Assembly: GCA_021807115.1 (NCBI GenBank)
Contig: JAKAPJ010000001.1
Coordinates: forward strand, 1 to 64,000
Direction: 5' to 3'
DNA from: Microcaldota archaeon
GTDB lineage: Archaea > Micrarchaeota > Micrarchaeia > Micrarchaeales > Micrarchaeaceae
Length of the DNA stretch: 64,000 bases
In this document: in pieces, positions 34,115 through 41,966 of the stretch
Layout: every line of letters starts with the position of its first letter
Position numbering within the stretch: position 1 is the first letter of the stretch
The notes under the pieces: generated by a model
The model's input: the letters and a program-made list of their open reading frames with translations, nothing else
Database searches by the model: none
Told to the model about the DNA's origin: nothing
Position numbers and translations under genes: made by a program

Positions 34115-34957
34115 ATGGAATACAAGACTCTGGGGAATACGGGCGAGAGGATTCCCTGTGTAGGCATGGGCACCTGGGAACTGCAGCACACAGAAAAATC
34201 GCTGACCGCCCTAAAGGCCGGTCTTGCTATGGGTGATCGGTTCATCGACACGGCAGAGCTTTATGGCACAGAGGACATTGTGGGCAAGGCGATAGCCGGG
34301 GAGGATGGCGTATTCGTCGCGTCCAAGGTGTGGGTGAGCCACTTCAGGCACGACGATGTAATAAGGGCATGCACCGGAAGCCTCAAGAAGCTGGGTCTCA
34401 AGCAGATTGACCTCTACCAACTGCACTGGCCGAGTCGCGATGTCCCAATAAAGGATACGATGTCTGCCATGGAAGCATTGCTGAAGCAGGGCAAGATAAG
34501 GCACATAGGGGTCAGCAACTTCTCTGTGGCCCAGCTCCGTGAGGCTCGCGATGCGCTGAAAGGCGCAGACGTGGTGTCAAACCAGGTTGAATACGGTATA
34601 CTCATGCGCGAGCCAGAGCACGACGGCATGCTGGAGTACTGTGCGAAGGAACGGATAACCGTGATAGCGTACAGCCCGCTCAGCCACGGTGCACTTTTCG
34701 GCCCAGGGTGCAAAGAACTAATGCAGACGCTCGAATCGGTGGGCCACGGATACGGCAAGACCGGAGCCCAAGTTGCACTGAGCTGGCTGGTCTCGCACGA
34801 TCAGGTGGTTCCGATCCCCAAGGCATCATCGGCAGAGCATGTGAAAGCCAACATAGCGGCTGCAGAATTGAAGCTGTCAAAGAAGGACATTGGCCTGCTG
34901 GACCGGGAGTCACTGCGTTTTGCAAGGCCTTCCTTGGCCAGCTCGCGCAACTGGTAA
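34115..34957 (+). CDS. Aldo/keto reductase
   Basis: This NADPH-dependent oxidoreductase has a TIM-barrel fold and 280 residues. The catalytic tetrad is complete: D45 (RFIDTAE), Y50 (ELYG), K71 (VASKVW) and H104 (YQLHWP). Cofactor-binding motifs GVSNFSVAQL and VVPIPKASSAEH are present. It is most like the diketogluconate reductase-type AKRs. The physiological substrate cannot be inferred. It is a single gene; codon use resembles the neighbours, although AKRs transfer readily between lineages. Confidence 0.95.
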   Translation: MEYKTLGNTGERIPCVGMGTWELQHTEKSLTALKAGLAMGDRFIDTAELYGTEDIVGKAIAGEDGVFVASKVWVSHFRHDDVIRACTGSLKKLGLKQIDLYQLHWPSRDVPIKDTMSAMEALLKQGKIRHIGVSNFSVAQLREARDALKGADVVSNQVEYGILMREPEHDGMLEYCAKERITVIAYSPLSHGALFGPGCKELMQTLESVGHGYGKTGAQVALSWLVSHDQVVPIPKASSAEHVKANIAAAELKLSKKDIGLLDRESLRFARPSLASSRNW

Positions 34958-34960
34958 TCT

Positions 34961-35476
34961 CTAGCGCCATCCCCTGAGCAAGGCGCGCATTATTCTGCTC
35001 GGTGGCAGAGAGGCGTCTATGAACCTCAGGCCAGCCATCCTTGCCTGTCTGTCCGCATAGTTTTTCCATGCGAGTATCATCCTCATCTGGTGCGGGGCCT
35101 TGCCGAAATCGTTGTCCCTGCCGCGGCTCGCCAGCCTCTTGTGTATCAGGGCGCGGCTTGCCTTGAGGTAGTACGCCTCATTGAAAAGCGTAACAATGTC
35201 ATAGAGGTTGTGCGGTATGCCGAATACAAATACATCCCTTCTACAATTGAGCAGGGCTCTCAGCCTCCTTTCGCTCCATACCCAGTAATTCCTGGAAAGC
35301 CATTCTTGGCTGGCGTCCTTGGGGTAGCTCACCGCCCTCCCCTTGCCATTTACCCACTTGGCAAGCCCGTGTACAGCGTCGCCGTCATATGCGTTCAGGC
35401 TCCTACGCCTGAAATAGCGGGCCAAATAGGTTTTCCCGCTGCCTGATATTCCCGTAATAAGCACGCGCCTGTGCAT
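34961..35476 (-). CDS. P-loop kinase-like protein (adenylate/shikimate kinase-like fold)
   Basis: This protein of about 171 residues begins RRVLITGISGSGKTYLARYF, a clear Walker A. AYDGDAVHGLAKW follows as a possible substrate-binding strand, and VFVFGIPHNLYDIV sits where the Walker B strand is expected. Regions ALIHKRLASRGRDNDFGKAP resemble a lid with arginines. It belongs among small P-loop phosphotransferases; the substrate is unknown. ATG 35476 is chosen over an upstream start that would add a hydrophobic stretch before the P-loop. Confidence 0.75.
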   Translation of the reverse strand: MHRRVLITGISGSGKTYLARYFRRRSLNAYDGDAVHGLAKWVNGKGRAVSYPKDASQEWLSRNYWVWSERRLRALLNCRRDVFVFGIPHNLYDIVTLFNEAYYLKASRALIHKRLASRGRDNDFGKAPHQMRMILAWKNYADRQARMAGLRFIDASLPPSRIMRALLRGWR

Positions 35477-35570
35477 ACAAGTATGATGGGTGCATACAAA
35501 ATTAAAGAGTAGCGGCAGCACCGTGATTCGAAAGTAATAAATCCATCACCCGCGATTAACGTCCGAGCGC

Positions 35571-36473
35571 ATGTATAGTCCAGGTGCGTACAATCGCGTT
35601 TTACAGGTCACCCCGTCAGGCATCAGGGCCCAATCCGCAATGGAGTACCTGATGACCTACGGGTGGGCGATACTCGTCATAGCAGTGGTGCTTGGGATAC
35701 TCTTTCAGCTCGGCGTCTTCGGCGGCGCGAACCTTGCGCCTAAGGCAAAGTCTGGGTCATGTATCGTACAGAAGACCTCAGTTTCCACCGCCCTTGAGGG
35801 GATGTGCCAGGGCGAGCTGCCGCAGTTCGTCGCAACGGTAAGCGGCAGCGGCGAGATGAAGCTGAACAATCCTGCAGGTTTTCCGATAGGCACACAGCCA
35901 ATGAGCATCTTTGCATGGATAGAAACTTCAAACACTGGGCGCCAAAATATATTTGCATATGGCCCATGCAATACTGCACAATTAGTGTTCTTCGCAGTGG
36001 ACAATGGAAGAATAGAGGTTGATTTTTGCGGTGATTCTACCAATCCGGGCCCCACCATCGACAATGGCGCATGGCATTTCGTAGGCTTTACCATAGCGGG
36101 CGGCACTACTGCGGTGACTTTTTACGTAGACGGCCAGGCATACCCGTCCTCCGTAGGCACAGTGCCCAACATAGCGGGCGGCACATACGCAAATGTGATC
36201 AACAACAACGCAGGGGTCAATGGATACCAGGGATGTTGCCTATTCTACGGCGAAATAGCGAATGTCCAGCTATACAACGCCACACTCTCGCCTGCAGAGG
36301 CAAACGCGCTCTACCTTGAGGGCATAGGCGGCGCGCCGGTAAAGCCGCAGAACATAGTGGGGTGGTGGCCGCTTAATGGGGACGTGAACGACTACTCCGG
36401 AAACAACAACAACGGCCAGAACCTAGGCGTGGGATACTCGAGTTCGTGGGCAAGCGCTTACACTGCACCATAG
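35571..36473 (+). CDS. Pilin-anchored LamG-like surface protein (paralogue 2)
   Basis: This 300-residue protein is a close relative of the one at 16544-17404. The prepilin-like motif is IRAQSAMEYLMTYGWAIL, followed by a long hydrophobic helix and the shared FGGANLAPKA. The beta-sandwich has MSIFAWIETS, WHFVGFTIAGG, TFYVDGQAYP and GEIANVQLYNATL. As in paralogue 1, the usual first LamG strand (GWWPLNGDVNDYSGNN) is at the C-terminus. The two differ mainly in the sugar-facing loops. It is probably exported and pilus- or membrane-bound; ligand unknown. Confidence 0.82.
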   Translation: MYSPGAYNRVLQVTPSGIRAQSAMEYLMTYGWAILVIAVVLGILFQLGVFGGANLAPKAKSGSCIVQKTSVSTALEGMCQGELPQFVATVSGSGEMKLNNPAGFPIGTQPMSIFAWIETSNTGRQNIFAYGPCNTAQLVFFAVDNGRIEVDFCGDSTNPGPTIDNGAWHFVGFTIAGGTTAVTFYVDGQAYPSSVGTVPNIAGGTYANVINNNAGVNGYQGCCLFYGEIANVQLYNATLSPAEANALYLEGIGGAPVKPQNIVGWWPLNGDVNDYSGNNNNGQNLGVGYSSSWASAYTAP

Positions 36474-36546
36474 CGCAGTAAGGCATGGCTGAGGTGCGAT
36501 GGGCGAAAGATACAATAAGCAATCATGAGCTAATAACCACATCAGC

Positions 36547-38142
36547 TTGAAGACAGTGAAGTGGGCGAACGGCAGTATGGCGGCAAACCGTGTGGTGGTC
36601 AGGGATACGAGGATATACCTATACGCCGCCATCGCCATCACGGTGCTGAGCATAGCCTACTGGGCAATGTATGTCGTCAATGCATATGGCACGTTCCACG
36701 ATTATGAAGGTATAGGCATACCCGCATATGGCATGTTCTACGACGTACACTATGTCTACGAGATGAGCCCTCTCCAGATGTTTGTCTACGGCAACCACCT
36801 AGCCCCCGACCAGGTTTTCCTGCTCGTGCCATACTTCTTCATCCAATCGCCCCTGACGCTGCTCATTGCGCAGGACATTATACTTTCCGCCACAGGCCTG
36901 CTCGTGTTCTTCGTCGCAAGGGACCTGCTGAGGAGCGATGGGTTGGGCCTGATGCTGTGCTTTGCATACCTGGCAAACCCCGGGATGCACGGAATGTTAA
37001 TATTCGACTACCATGAGGAGTATCTGATAGTGCCGTTCTACATACTCACATTCTACTATTACATGAAGCTCAACAAGCCAATGTTCTACATTTCCTCCGC
37101 CCTGCTGTTGGGCGCAATGGATATCGCCCCAATAATTGCCGCATCCCTGGCAGTCGGCTTGGCCGCGTACGAATACATTGTAGACAAGAACCAGCGTACC
37201 AGGGGCGAGAGACTGCGGCTGAGCGCCATCCTCATAATCGGATGCATTGCCGTCCTTGCAGTCTACAATCTGATGTATTTCAGCCTCAATGGGAGCTACG
37301 CCAAGAACCCCAACTTTCCCACCCTACTAGAACTGCAGACCGTGCCCCTTGTGCCATACAATGGCGTAGGCGCCCCTGGGGGCGAAAACAACATGCAGCA
37401 GTATGCGCTCATGTCTGGGAGCTGGCCCGAATATTACACTCTGCTGTGCTACGGCATAGGGGTAGGGCTTCTAGGTTCCGGGCCTGCCGTTCTGTTCGCC
37501 CCTGTCCCGGCTATCATAATGGCTTCACCGTGGCTTGCAGAGCTGCTTGTCTTCGGCAACTCGGACTTTGCTTCAGTGTTTATCGAGTACTTCAGTTTTG
37601 TAATAGGCGCGATGATTGCGGCAGCTATACTCGGATTCATGTCAATAATGTCAAGGGACACGCACCGCAAGGCCGGAAGGACCGGGATGCTAATGCCAAT
37701 CATGATCTCCATCACACTTTCCATAACCGTTCTGCTTGCCATTGTGTCGCCGTTCGCATCGCTGTCGCTCAACGTAACAAACATTTCGCAGTCCTTCCTA
37801 TTCAAGGTCGCCCCATCCCAGCAGGCTTACTACTCCCAGCTCGACTGGGTGATCGCTAAGGTCCCGTCCAACGCGTCGCTTATGACACAGGGCTTCATAA
37901 TGCCCCATGTGCTGGACCGTCAGTACTTTGAGCTCCTAGGCGAACACGTCTACTTCCAGCCCAAGTACATACTTGTGGATTTCAATACAAACGTAAGCCT
38001 GGTATGGAACGGCGGCGCAATAACAGACGCATTCCAGAACTACACATCCCAGCATCCATACGAGCTGGTAGCCCAGAACGGTACCGCAAGGCTCTACGAG
38101 GAGATTCAGGGATTCAACGCAACCGGGATAGGGATGCCATGA
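36547..38142 (+). CDS. DUF2079 polytopic membrane protein (copy 1)
   Basis: This protein of about 531 residues has ten or more membrane helices. It belongs to the DUF2079 family, related in topology to GT-C glycosyltransferases. The conserved N-terminal loop FHDYEGIGIPAYGMFYDV is followed by HLAPDQVFLLVPYFFIQSP and SATGLLVFFVARDLL. A C-terminal soluble portion of about 100 residues lies outside. The start is TTG 36547 or ATG at about 36577. It is coupled to copy 2 by an ATGA overlap. A role in lipid-linked sugar transfer to surface proteins is inferred only. Confidence 0.85.
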   Translation: MKTVKWANGSMAANRVVVRDTRIYLYAAIAITVLSIAYWAMYVVNAYGTFHDYEGIGIPAYGMFYDVHYVYEMSPLQMFVYGNHLAPDQVFLLVPYFFIQSPLTLLIAQDIILSATGLLVFFVARDLLRSDGLGLMLCFAYLANPGMHGMLIFDYHEEYLIVPFYILTFYYYMKLNKPMFYISSALLLGAMDIAPIIAASLAVGLAAYEYIVDKNQRTRGERLRLSAILIIGCIAVLAVYNLMYFSLNGSYAKNPNFPTLLELQTVPLVPYNGVGAPGGENNMQQYALMSGSWPEYYTLLCYGIGVGLLGSGPAVLFAPVPAIIMASPWLAELLVFGNSDFASVFIEYFSFVIGAMIAAAILGFMSIMSRDTHRKAGRTGMLMPIMISITLSITVLLAIVSPFASLSLNVTNISQSFLFKVAPSQQAYYSQLDWVIAKVPSNASLMTQGFIMPHVLDRQYFELLGEHVYFQPKYILVDFNTNVSLVWNGGAITDAFQNYTSQHPYELVAQNGTARLYEEIQGFNATGIGMP

Positions 38143-39671
38143 GGGCCGCGGCGCACAGCGTCTATCTATATGCGGCGCTGCTGTTCACCATCTGCAGCAT
38201 CGCCTATTGGGGTGTATATTCGGTAAACGCCTACAATACGTTCCATGAGTATACTGCAATGGACTACTATGCATACAGCATGTACTACGCTGCGAACTAC
38301 CCCGGCCAAATCGGGTGGCTTCAGATGCTAGTCTTCGGCGCGCACATAGCGCCTGACCAGCTGGCCGTGCTTGTGCTCTATTCAATTTTTCAGTCGCCAA
38401 TCACCCTTCTGCTTGTGCAGGAGGCGATCCTTTCCGCCACGGGCCTGCTCGTGTTCTTCGTCGCACGCGACCTGCTCGGCAGCGATGGGCTTGGTCTACT
38501 GCTGTGTTTCGCGTTTCTTGTTAGCCCAGCAATGCACGGCTTGCTTGTCTTCGATTACCATGCCGAGATGTTCATACTGCCGTTCTATGTGCTCACGTTC
38601 TATTTCTACATGAAGAGGGACAGTGCGCGCTTCATAGCCTCTCTCGTCGCGCTGCTCGGGGCGATGGATGTCGCGCCAATACTTGTCATCGCGATGTGGC
38701 TGGGGCTTGTAGCATTCGAGTTGACGCACAAGGGGAGGAACGGCAGACCCAACAGCGGCAGGCTACGTCTTGGTATGTGGATGCCTGCGCTGTCCATTGC
38801 CGCGCTCCTGTTCTACAACGCCGTATACTACCTGTTGGTGGCAGGATACGCCGCCCAGCCCGCCGCAGTTCCCCCATTCCTAAGGGTAACGCCGTGGCCC
38901 GGCGTGCCCCTTTTGGGCGGCAACTCTTCATATTCCATCGGAGGGGCAATTCCTAATCCATCGTCCGGACTTAACTTCTACGTCATATATGGAACGCTGG
39001 CAGGCGTGTTTGCATTCGGGTTCTCCGGCCTTGCCGAGATCCTGCCTCTTGTAATATTCCTTTCACCGTGGGTGGCTGCCATATCGCTGTTCGGCACATG
39101 GTGGTTTGCCTCCGTGGACCGCCATTACTTCGCATATGTACTGGGCGGTGCGCTCGCAGCGTCAATTCTTGGCATATCTGACATAATGTCTTCAGGCTCG
39201 CCGATAGGCCGGCTGCTGGGCGCGGCCAGGTCCGCGGCCCGCCGGCGTGCTGTCGGCGCGCTTATAATATCATCCACGCTTTCGATAACTGCCGTGGTGC
39301 TTGCCATATCGCTTTTCACTTACACGCCGGGCAACAGCACATCCTTTTTCCAAACTGTGCTGCTCAAGCTCAATGCGAGCCAGCGCCAGTCCTACGCAGA
39401 CCTCACGCAGATGATAGCCCTTGTCCCGCAAAACGCCTCGCTCATGACGCAGGACTCCATAATGCCACACGTGATCAACCGACAGAATGTGGAGCTTTTC
39501 TGGTTCACGCCCTACTTCAGGCCGCAGTACATACTCTTGGACCCGTCCAACTCCCTACTCACCCCGTACCTGCCGGCAGACCAATACCAGCCAGCATACG
39601 TGTACATATCCGAGAACAACTACACCCTAGTTGCGCGCAGTGGCACGGCCATGCTATACAGGTCAGGCTGA
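38139..39671 (+). CDS. DUF2079 polytopic membrane protein (copy 2)
   Basis: This tandem paralogue of the preceding gene has about 510 residues. Shared segments are FHEYTAMDYYAYSMYY, HIAPDQLAVLVLYSIFQSP and SATGLLVFFVARDLLGSDGL, and the C-terminal SLMTQDSIMPHVINRQN matches SLMTQGFIMPHVLDRQY in copy 1. The ATG at 38139 overlaps the stop of copy 1 (ATGA), so the pair is co-translated and may act as a heterodimer. Ectodomain loops differ most. Function is unknown. Confidence 0.85.
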   Translation: MRAAAHSVYLYAALLFTICSIAYWGVYSVNAYNTFHEYTAMDYYAYSMYYAANYPGQIGWLQMLVFGAHIAPDQLAVLVLYSIFQSPITLLLVQEAILSATGLLVFFVARDLLGSDGLGLLLCFAFLVSPAMHGLLVFDYHAEMFILPFYVLTFYFYMKRDSARFIASLVALLGAMDVAPILVIAMWLGLVAFELTHKGRNGRPNSGRLRLGMWMPALSIAALLFYNAVYYLLVAGYAAQPAAVPPFLRVTPWPGVPLLGGNSSYSIGGAIPNPSSGLNFYVIYGTLAGVFAFGFSGLAEILPLVIFLSPWVAAISLFGTWWFASVDRHYFAYVLGGALAASILGISDIMSSGSPIGRLLGAARSAARRRAVGALIISSTLSITAVVLAISLFTYTPGNSTSFFQTVLLKLNASQRQSYADLTQMIALVPQNASLMTQDSIMPHVINRQNVELFWFTPYFRPQYILLDPSNSLLTPYLPADQYQPAYVYISENNYTLVARSGTAMLYRSG

Positions 39672-39709
39672 ACAAAGGTTTTTATCCTTTAAAATCCAAA
39701 AATGGTAAT

Positions 39710-40693
39710 ATGGGGGAACAGAGTGAGCTTGACTTCGCATACAAGTACCCATTCTCGAAAGAGGCCAGGGATGTGATAAGGGGCCTGAACTCAAATTCAA
39801 TAGACCAGCGCCAGCTGGAGCGCGGCAAGGGCAGGGTGGAAAAGGCCCTGCACGATGGCAATCTGGATTACGTGGCCACGAGCTACGATCCCGCAAAGGT
39901 GGAGTCGATTGTGGAATACGTATACGCCAGGATGCTGGTGAGCGGCATGAAGAACAGCATTTATCTGCAGAGGTACGCCGCCGCCGAGGCGAGGCGCTCA
40001 GCCTCGGCGCTGGAGATGGACACCACGGATAACGTCACAAAGGTCCTGCTGGAGCTCGGGTTTGAGGCAAGCATGTCCGGTGACGGATTCAGCATGCGTT
40101 TCGTGGATTACCTGCGGTTTGAGCCCAGCGCAGACGGGTATGCACTGGTGAACCAGAAGCTCAGCGGCGGCATGGTTGTGCTGGACAGGCACAGGTTCAT
40201 AAGGGTCATGGAGACTGCGATATGCAAGAGCATACTGTCAGGTCTGCCCATAGACCCGAAGTCCGTGCCAAAGGTAGTGATTGACCTATCTAGGAACATA
40301 CGCCTGCCCGTAAGGAAGGCTACCGAGCGTCCTACCGGAGTGTCAATAGGCTGGATAGACCGGCTGCTTGCCACCCCAATACCTGACTGCAGGCATAGGA
40401 CCGTCAACCTCATACTGGCCCCATACTTCATAACAATAAAAGGTATGGGTGTGGAGCAGGCGACCCAGGCAATCTCCGGCTACATAGAGATGTGTAAGAC
40501 CGCCAACCCTGACACTAACATAACCGACAAGTACATAAGGTACCAGTGCGAGTACGCAAAGGCGCACGGTATGCACCCACTGTCGCTTAAGCGGGCGCGG
40601 GTGGAGCTCTTCAGCTCTTTCGACTCCTCGTTCCTGGAGGAGTTCGAGGCGAAGGCCACCCCGTCAGCCACCGCGCCGAAGGGCGCGGCATAG
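39710..40693 (+). CDS. priL: DNA primase large subunit PriL, with divergent C-terminal domain
   Basis: PriL regulates the catalytic primase PriS and helps in primer initiation. The N-terminal domain is typical (YPFSKEARDVIRGLN, RYAAAEARRSASAL, FVDYLRFEP, YALVNQKLSGGMV). The C-terminal part has RHRTVNLILAPYFITIKGMG, YIRYQCEYAKAHGMHPLSLK, which corresponds to the iron-sulfur or PriX-like domain. Canonical archaeal PriL has four cysteines binding 4Fe-4S; here only C227, C262 and C280 are in this region, and the usual PPSC...C end reads MHPLSLKRARVELF. The cluster may be absent. A TATA-like TTTTTATC at 39679-39686 gives a leaderless start at ATG 39710. Confidence 0.85.
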   Translation: MGEQSELDFAYKYPFSKEARDVIRGLNSNSIDQRQLERGKGRVEKALHDGNLDYVATSYDPAKVESIVEYVYARMLVSGMKNSIYLQRYAAAEARRSASALEMDTTDNVTKVLLELGFEASMSGDGFSMRFVDYLRFEPSADGYALVNQKLSGGMVVLDRHRFIRVMETAICKSILSGLPIDPKSVPKVVIDLSRNIRLPVRKATERPTGVSIGWIDRLLATPIPDCRHRTVNLILAPYFITIKGMGVEQATQAISGYIEMCKTANPDTNITDKYIRYQCEYAKAHGMHPLSLKRARVELFSSFDSSFLEEFEAKATPSATAPKGAA

Positions 40694-40737
40694 AAGTTAG
40701 AACTTGAAATGGTGATTCAACGGGCGGCGTTGCGGTT

Positions 40738-40878
40738 ATGTGCGACTTGTGCGGTAAAATTGCGATCTACAGCTGCAAGAACTGCGGGCGGAGGGTATGC
40801 GACGGGCACTACGAATCCAAGAGCGGGTTCTGCACATCATGCGCAAAGGGAAGGTCTTCCTCTGCGCCACGCAGGTAG
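40738..40878 (+). CDS. 46-residue zinc-finger microprotein
   Basis: A short ORF between priL and the nucleotidyltransferase gene encodes a protein with two zinc-binding pairs. It opens MCDLCGKIAIYSCKNCGRR, then VCDGHYESKSGFCTSCAKG, with CxxC, CxxC, CxxH and CxxC spacing as in treble-clef or B-box fingers. Regular ligand spacing argues that it is real. It starts 44 nt after the priL stop and could be cotranscribed. Function is unknown; nucleic-acid or protein binding is likely for such a finger. Confidence 0.6.
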   Translation: MCDLCGKIAIYSCKNCGRRVCDGHYESKSGFCTSCAKGRSSSAPRR

Positions 40879-40902
40879 ATGGGCTGAACTGAAGCGGCGC
40901 AG

Positions 40903-41592
40903 TTACATACCTATCTTTCCTGACGCAACATCCTTATTTGCCTCGTCCAGGTCCTTCATCGAGTCTATCATCCTGAAATACAGCTCCAGGTACCTGTGCC
41001 CCCCAAGCTTTCCAGCGGCAGCCAGTTTCGGGAATGTATCGAACGATATGTCGCCCTTGGGCCGCGGCAGGTATTCGAATATGTCCTTGGTGGCGTAGTA
41101 CACGCCGCTGTTTATCCAGTAATCCTTGAGCACCGGCTTCTCCTCAAAGCTTAGGACCTTCTCCCCTTCAACGTTCACGATCCCGTACGGGCTCCTGAAC
41201 GGGAACAGCGCCATCGTCGCAACATAGTTCGGCTTCCTAAGCAGTGTGATGTCAAAATCGGTGATTATGTCGCCGTTTAGCACAAAGAACTCCTCCTCAC
41301 CCTTGAGTATGTCCCTGGCGTTGTAGAGCGCGCCGCCAGAGCCGAGCGGCTCCTCCTCTCTCACGTATTCCACATGCACTCCCCATCTCCTACCGTCCCC
41401 AACATAGTCCTCGAGGACGTCGAACAGGTACCCGCCAAGGAAAAGGAATGACTTTACACCGTGGTGTTTGAGCCAGTTTATCTGCCACTCCGCTATCGGC
41501 CTGCCTCCTACCTCTACCATGGGCTTGGGTCTCTGGTTGGTTATTGGCCGCAGCCTTGTGCCCTGTCCTCCAGCAAATATGACCGCCTTCAT
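40903..41592 (-). CDS. Sugar-phosphate nucleotidyltransferase
   Basis: This enzyme joins a nucleoside triphosphate and a sugar-1-phosphate to give an NDP-sugar for surface glycans. The 229-residue protein has the signature MKAVIFAGGQGTRLRPITNQ, then KPMVEVGGRPIAEWQ, GSGGALYNARDI, VLNGDIITDFD and YWINSGVYY. It lacks the C-terminal hexapeptide-repeat domain of some relatives. The sugar and nucleotide are not certain from sequence; glucose-1-P thymidylyl/uridylyl- or mannose-1-P guanylyltransferase are candidates. The ATG at 41592 sits 26 nt from a TATA box shared with 5S rRNA, so the mRNA is probably leaderless. Confidence 0.93.
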   Translation of the reverse strand: MKAVIFAGGQGTRLRPITNQRPKPMVEVGGRPIAEWQINWLKHHGVKSFLFLGGYLFDVLEDYVGDGRRWGVHVEYVREEEPLGSGGALYNARDILKGEEEFFVLNGDIITDFDITLLRKPNYVATMALFPFRSPYGIVNVEGEKVLSFEEKPVLKDYWINSGVYYATKDIFEYLPRPKGDISFDTFPKLAAAGKLGGHRYLELYFRMIDSMKDLDEANKDVASGKIGM

Positions 41593-41611
41593 GGTTTCTA
41601 CTTCCACAAAA

Positions 41612-41623
41612 AGCTATATAAAT
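41612..41623. promoter_or_regulatory. Bidirectional TATA element between nucleotidyltransferase and 5S rRNA
   Basis: The sequence AGCTATATAAAT is near-symmetrical. Its centre is about 26 nt from the ATG at 41592 on one side and 26 nt from the 5S rRNA 5' end at 41644 on the other. A single TATA core could therefore drive both transcripts. No second TATA-like sequence is seen in this 51-nt gap. Confidence 0.55.
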
Positions 41624-41643
41624 CTTATCCGGCTTAATTACTC

Positions 41644-41759
41644 TGTCAAACGGTAATAGGAGCGAGGTAACGCCCGATCCCATTCCGAACTCGGAAGCTA
41701 AGATCGCTCACGATATGTGTGTACTGCCTTCGGGTGGGAAAGCATATTGCTGTTTGACA
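41644..41759 (+). rRNA. rrf: 5S ribosomal RNA
   Basis: The gene has the conserved loop CCCATTCCGAACTCGGAAG, preceded by CGCCCGAT. Its 5' end TGTCAAAC pairs with the 3' end GTTTGACA, setting an 8-bp terminal helix and a length of 116 nt. A TATA box lies 26 nt upstream and a T6 run directly follows (41762-41767). It stands alone, with no 16S or 23S gene in the window. Confidence 0.93.
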
Positions 41760-41768
41760 CCTTTTTTG
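41760..41768 (+). terminator. Oligo-T terminator of 5S rRNA
   Basis: A run of six T (41762-41767) follows the mature 3' end by 3 nt. Archaeal RNA polymerase stops at such T-runs without needing a hairpin. Confidence 0.6.
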
Positions 41769-41966
41769 CCCCACAGCGCGAGCGCGCTGCGCCGCCACTT
41801 CCAAAGCACCCTGCACCCCTCCCGCTTAACCACGATGTCCACCACTCCCCAGTCATTTGTCTTATCAATCGCCTTGCCTAGGCCACTCCCCGGTATTCAA
41901 CGTTGCGTCGCATGCTGCATACTTTTAAATATTAGCCACGGGCAAGATACAAACCACCGTGATGCA

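Noticed and set aside
40709..41098. Plus-strand ORF of 129 residues between priL and nucleotidyltransferase
   Set aside because: Its frame crosses into the antisense of the nucleotidyltransferase; the overlapping 46-residue zinc-finger frame is the better gene.
41715..41966. N-terminal extension of the 174-residue protein into 5S rRNA
   Set aside because: The region lies in the 5S gene and its terminator; a TATA box and start at 41967 explain the gene.
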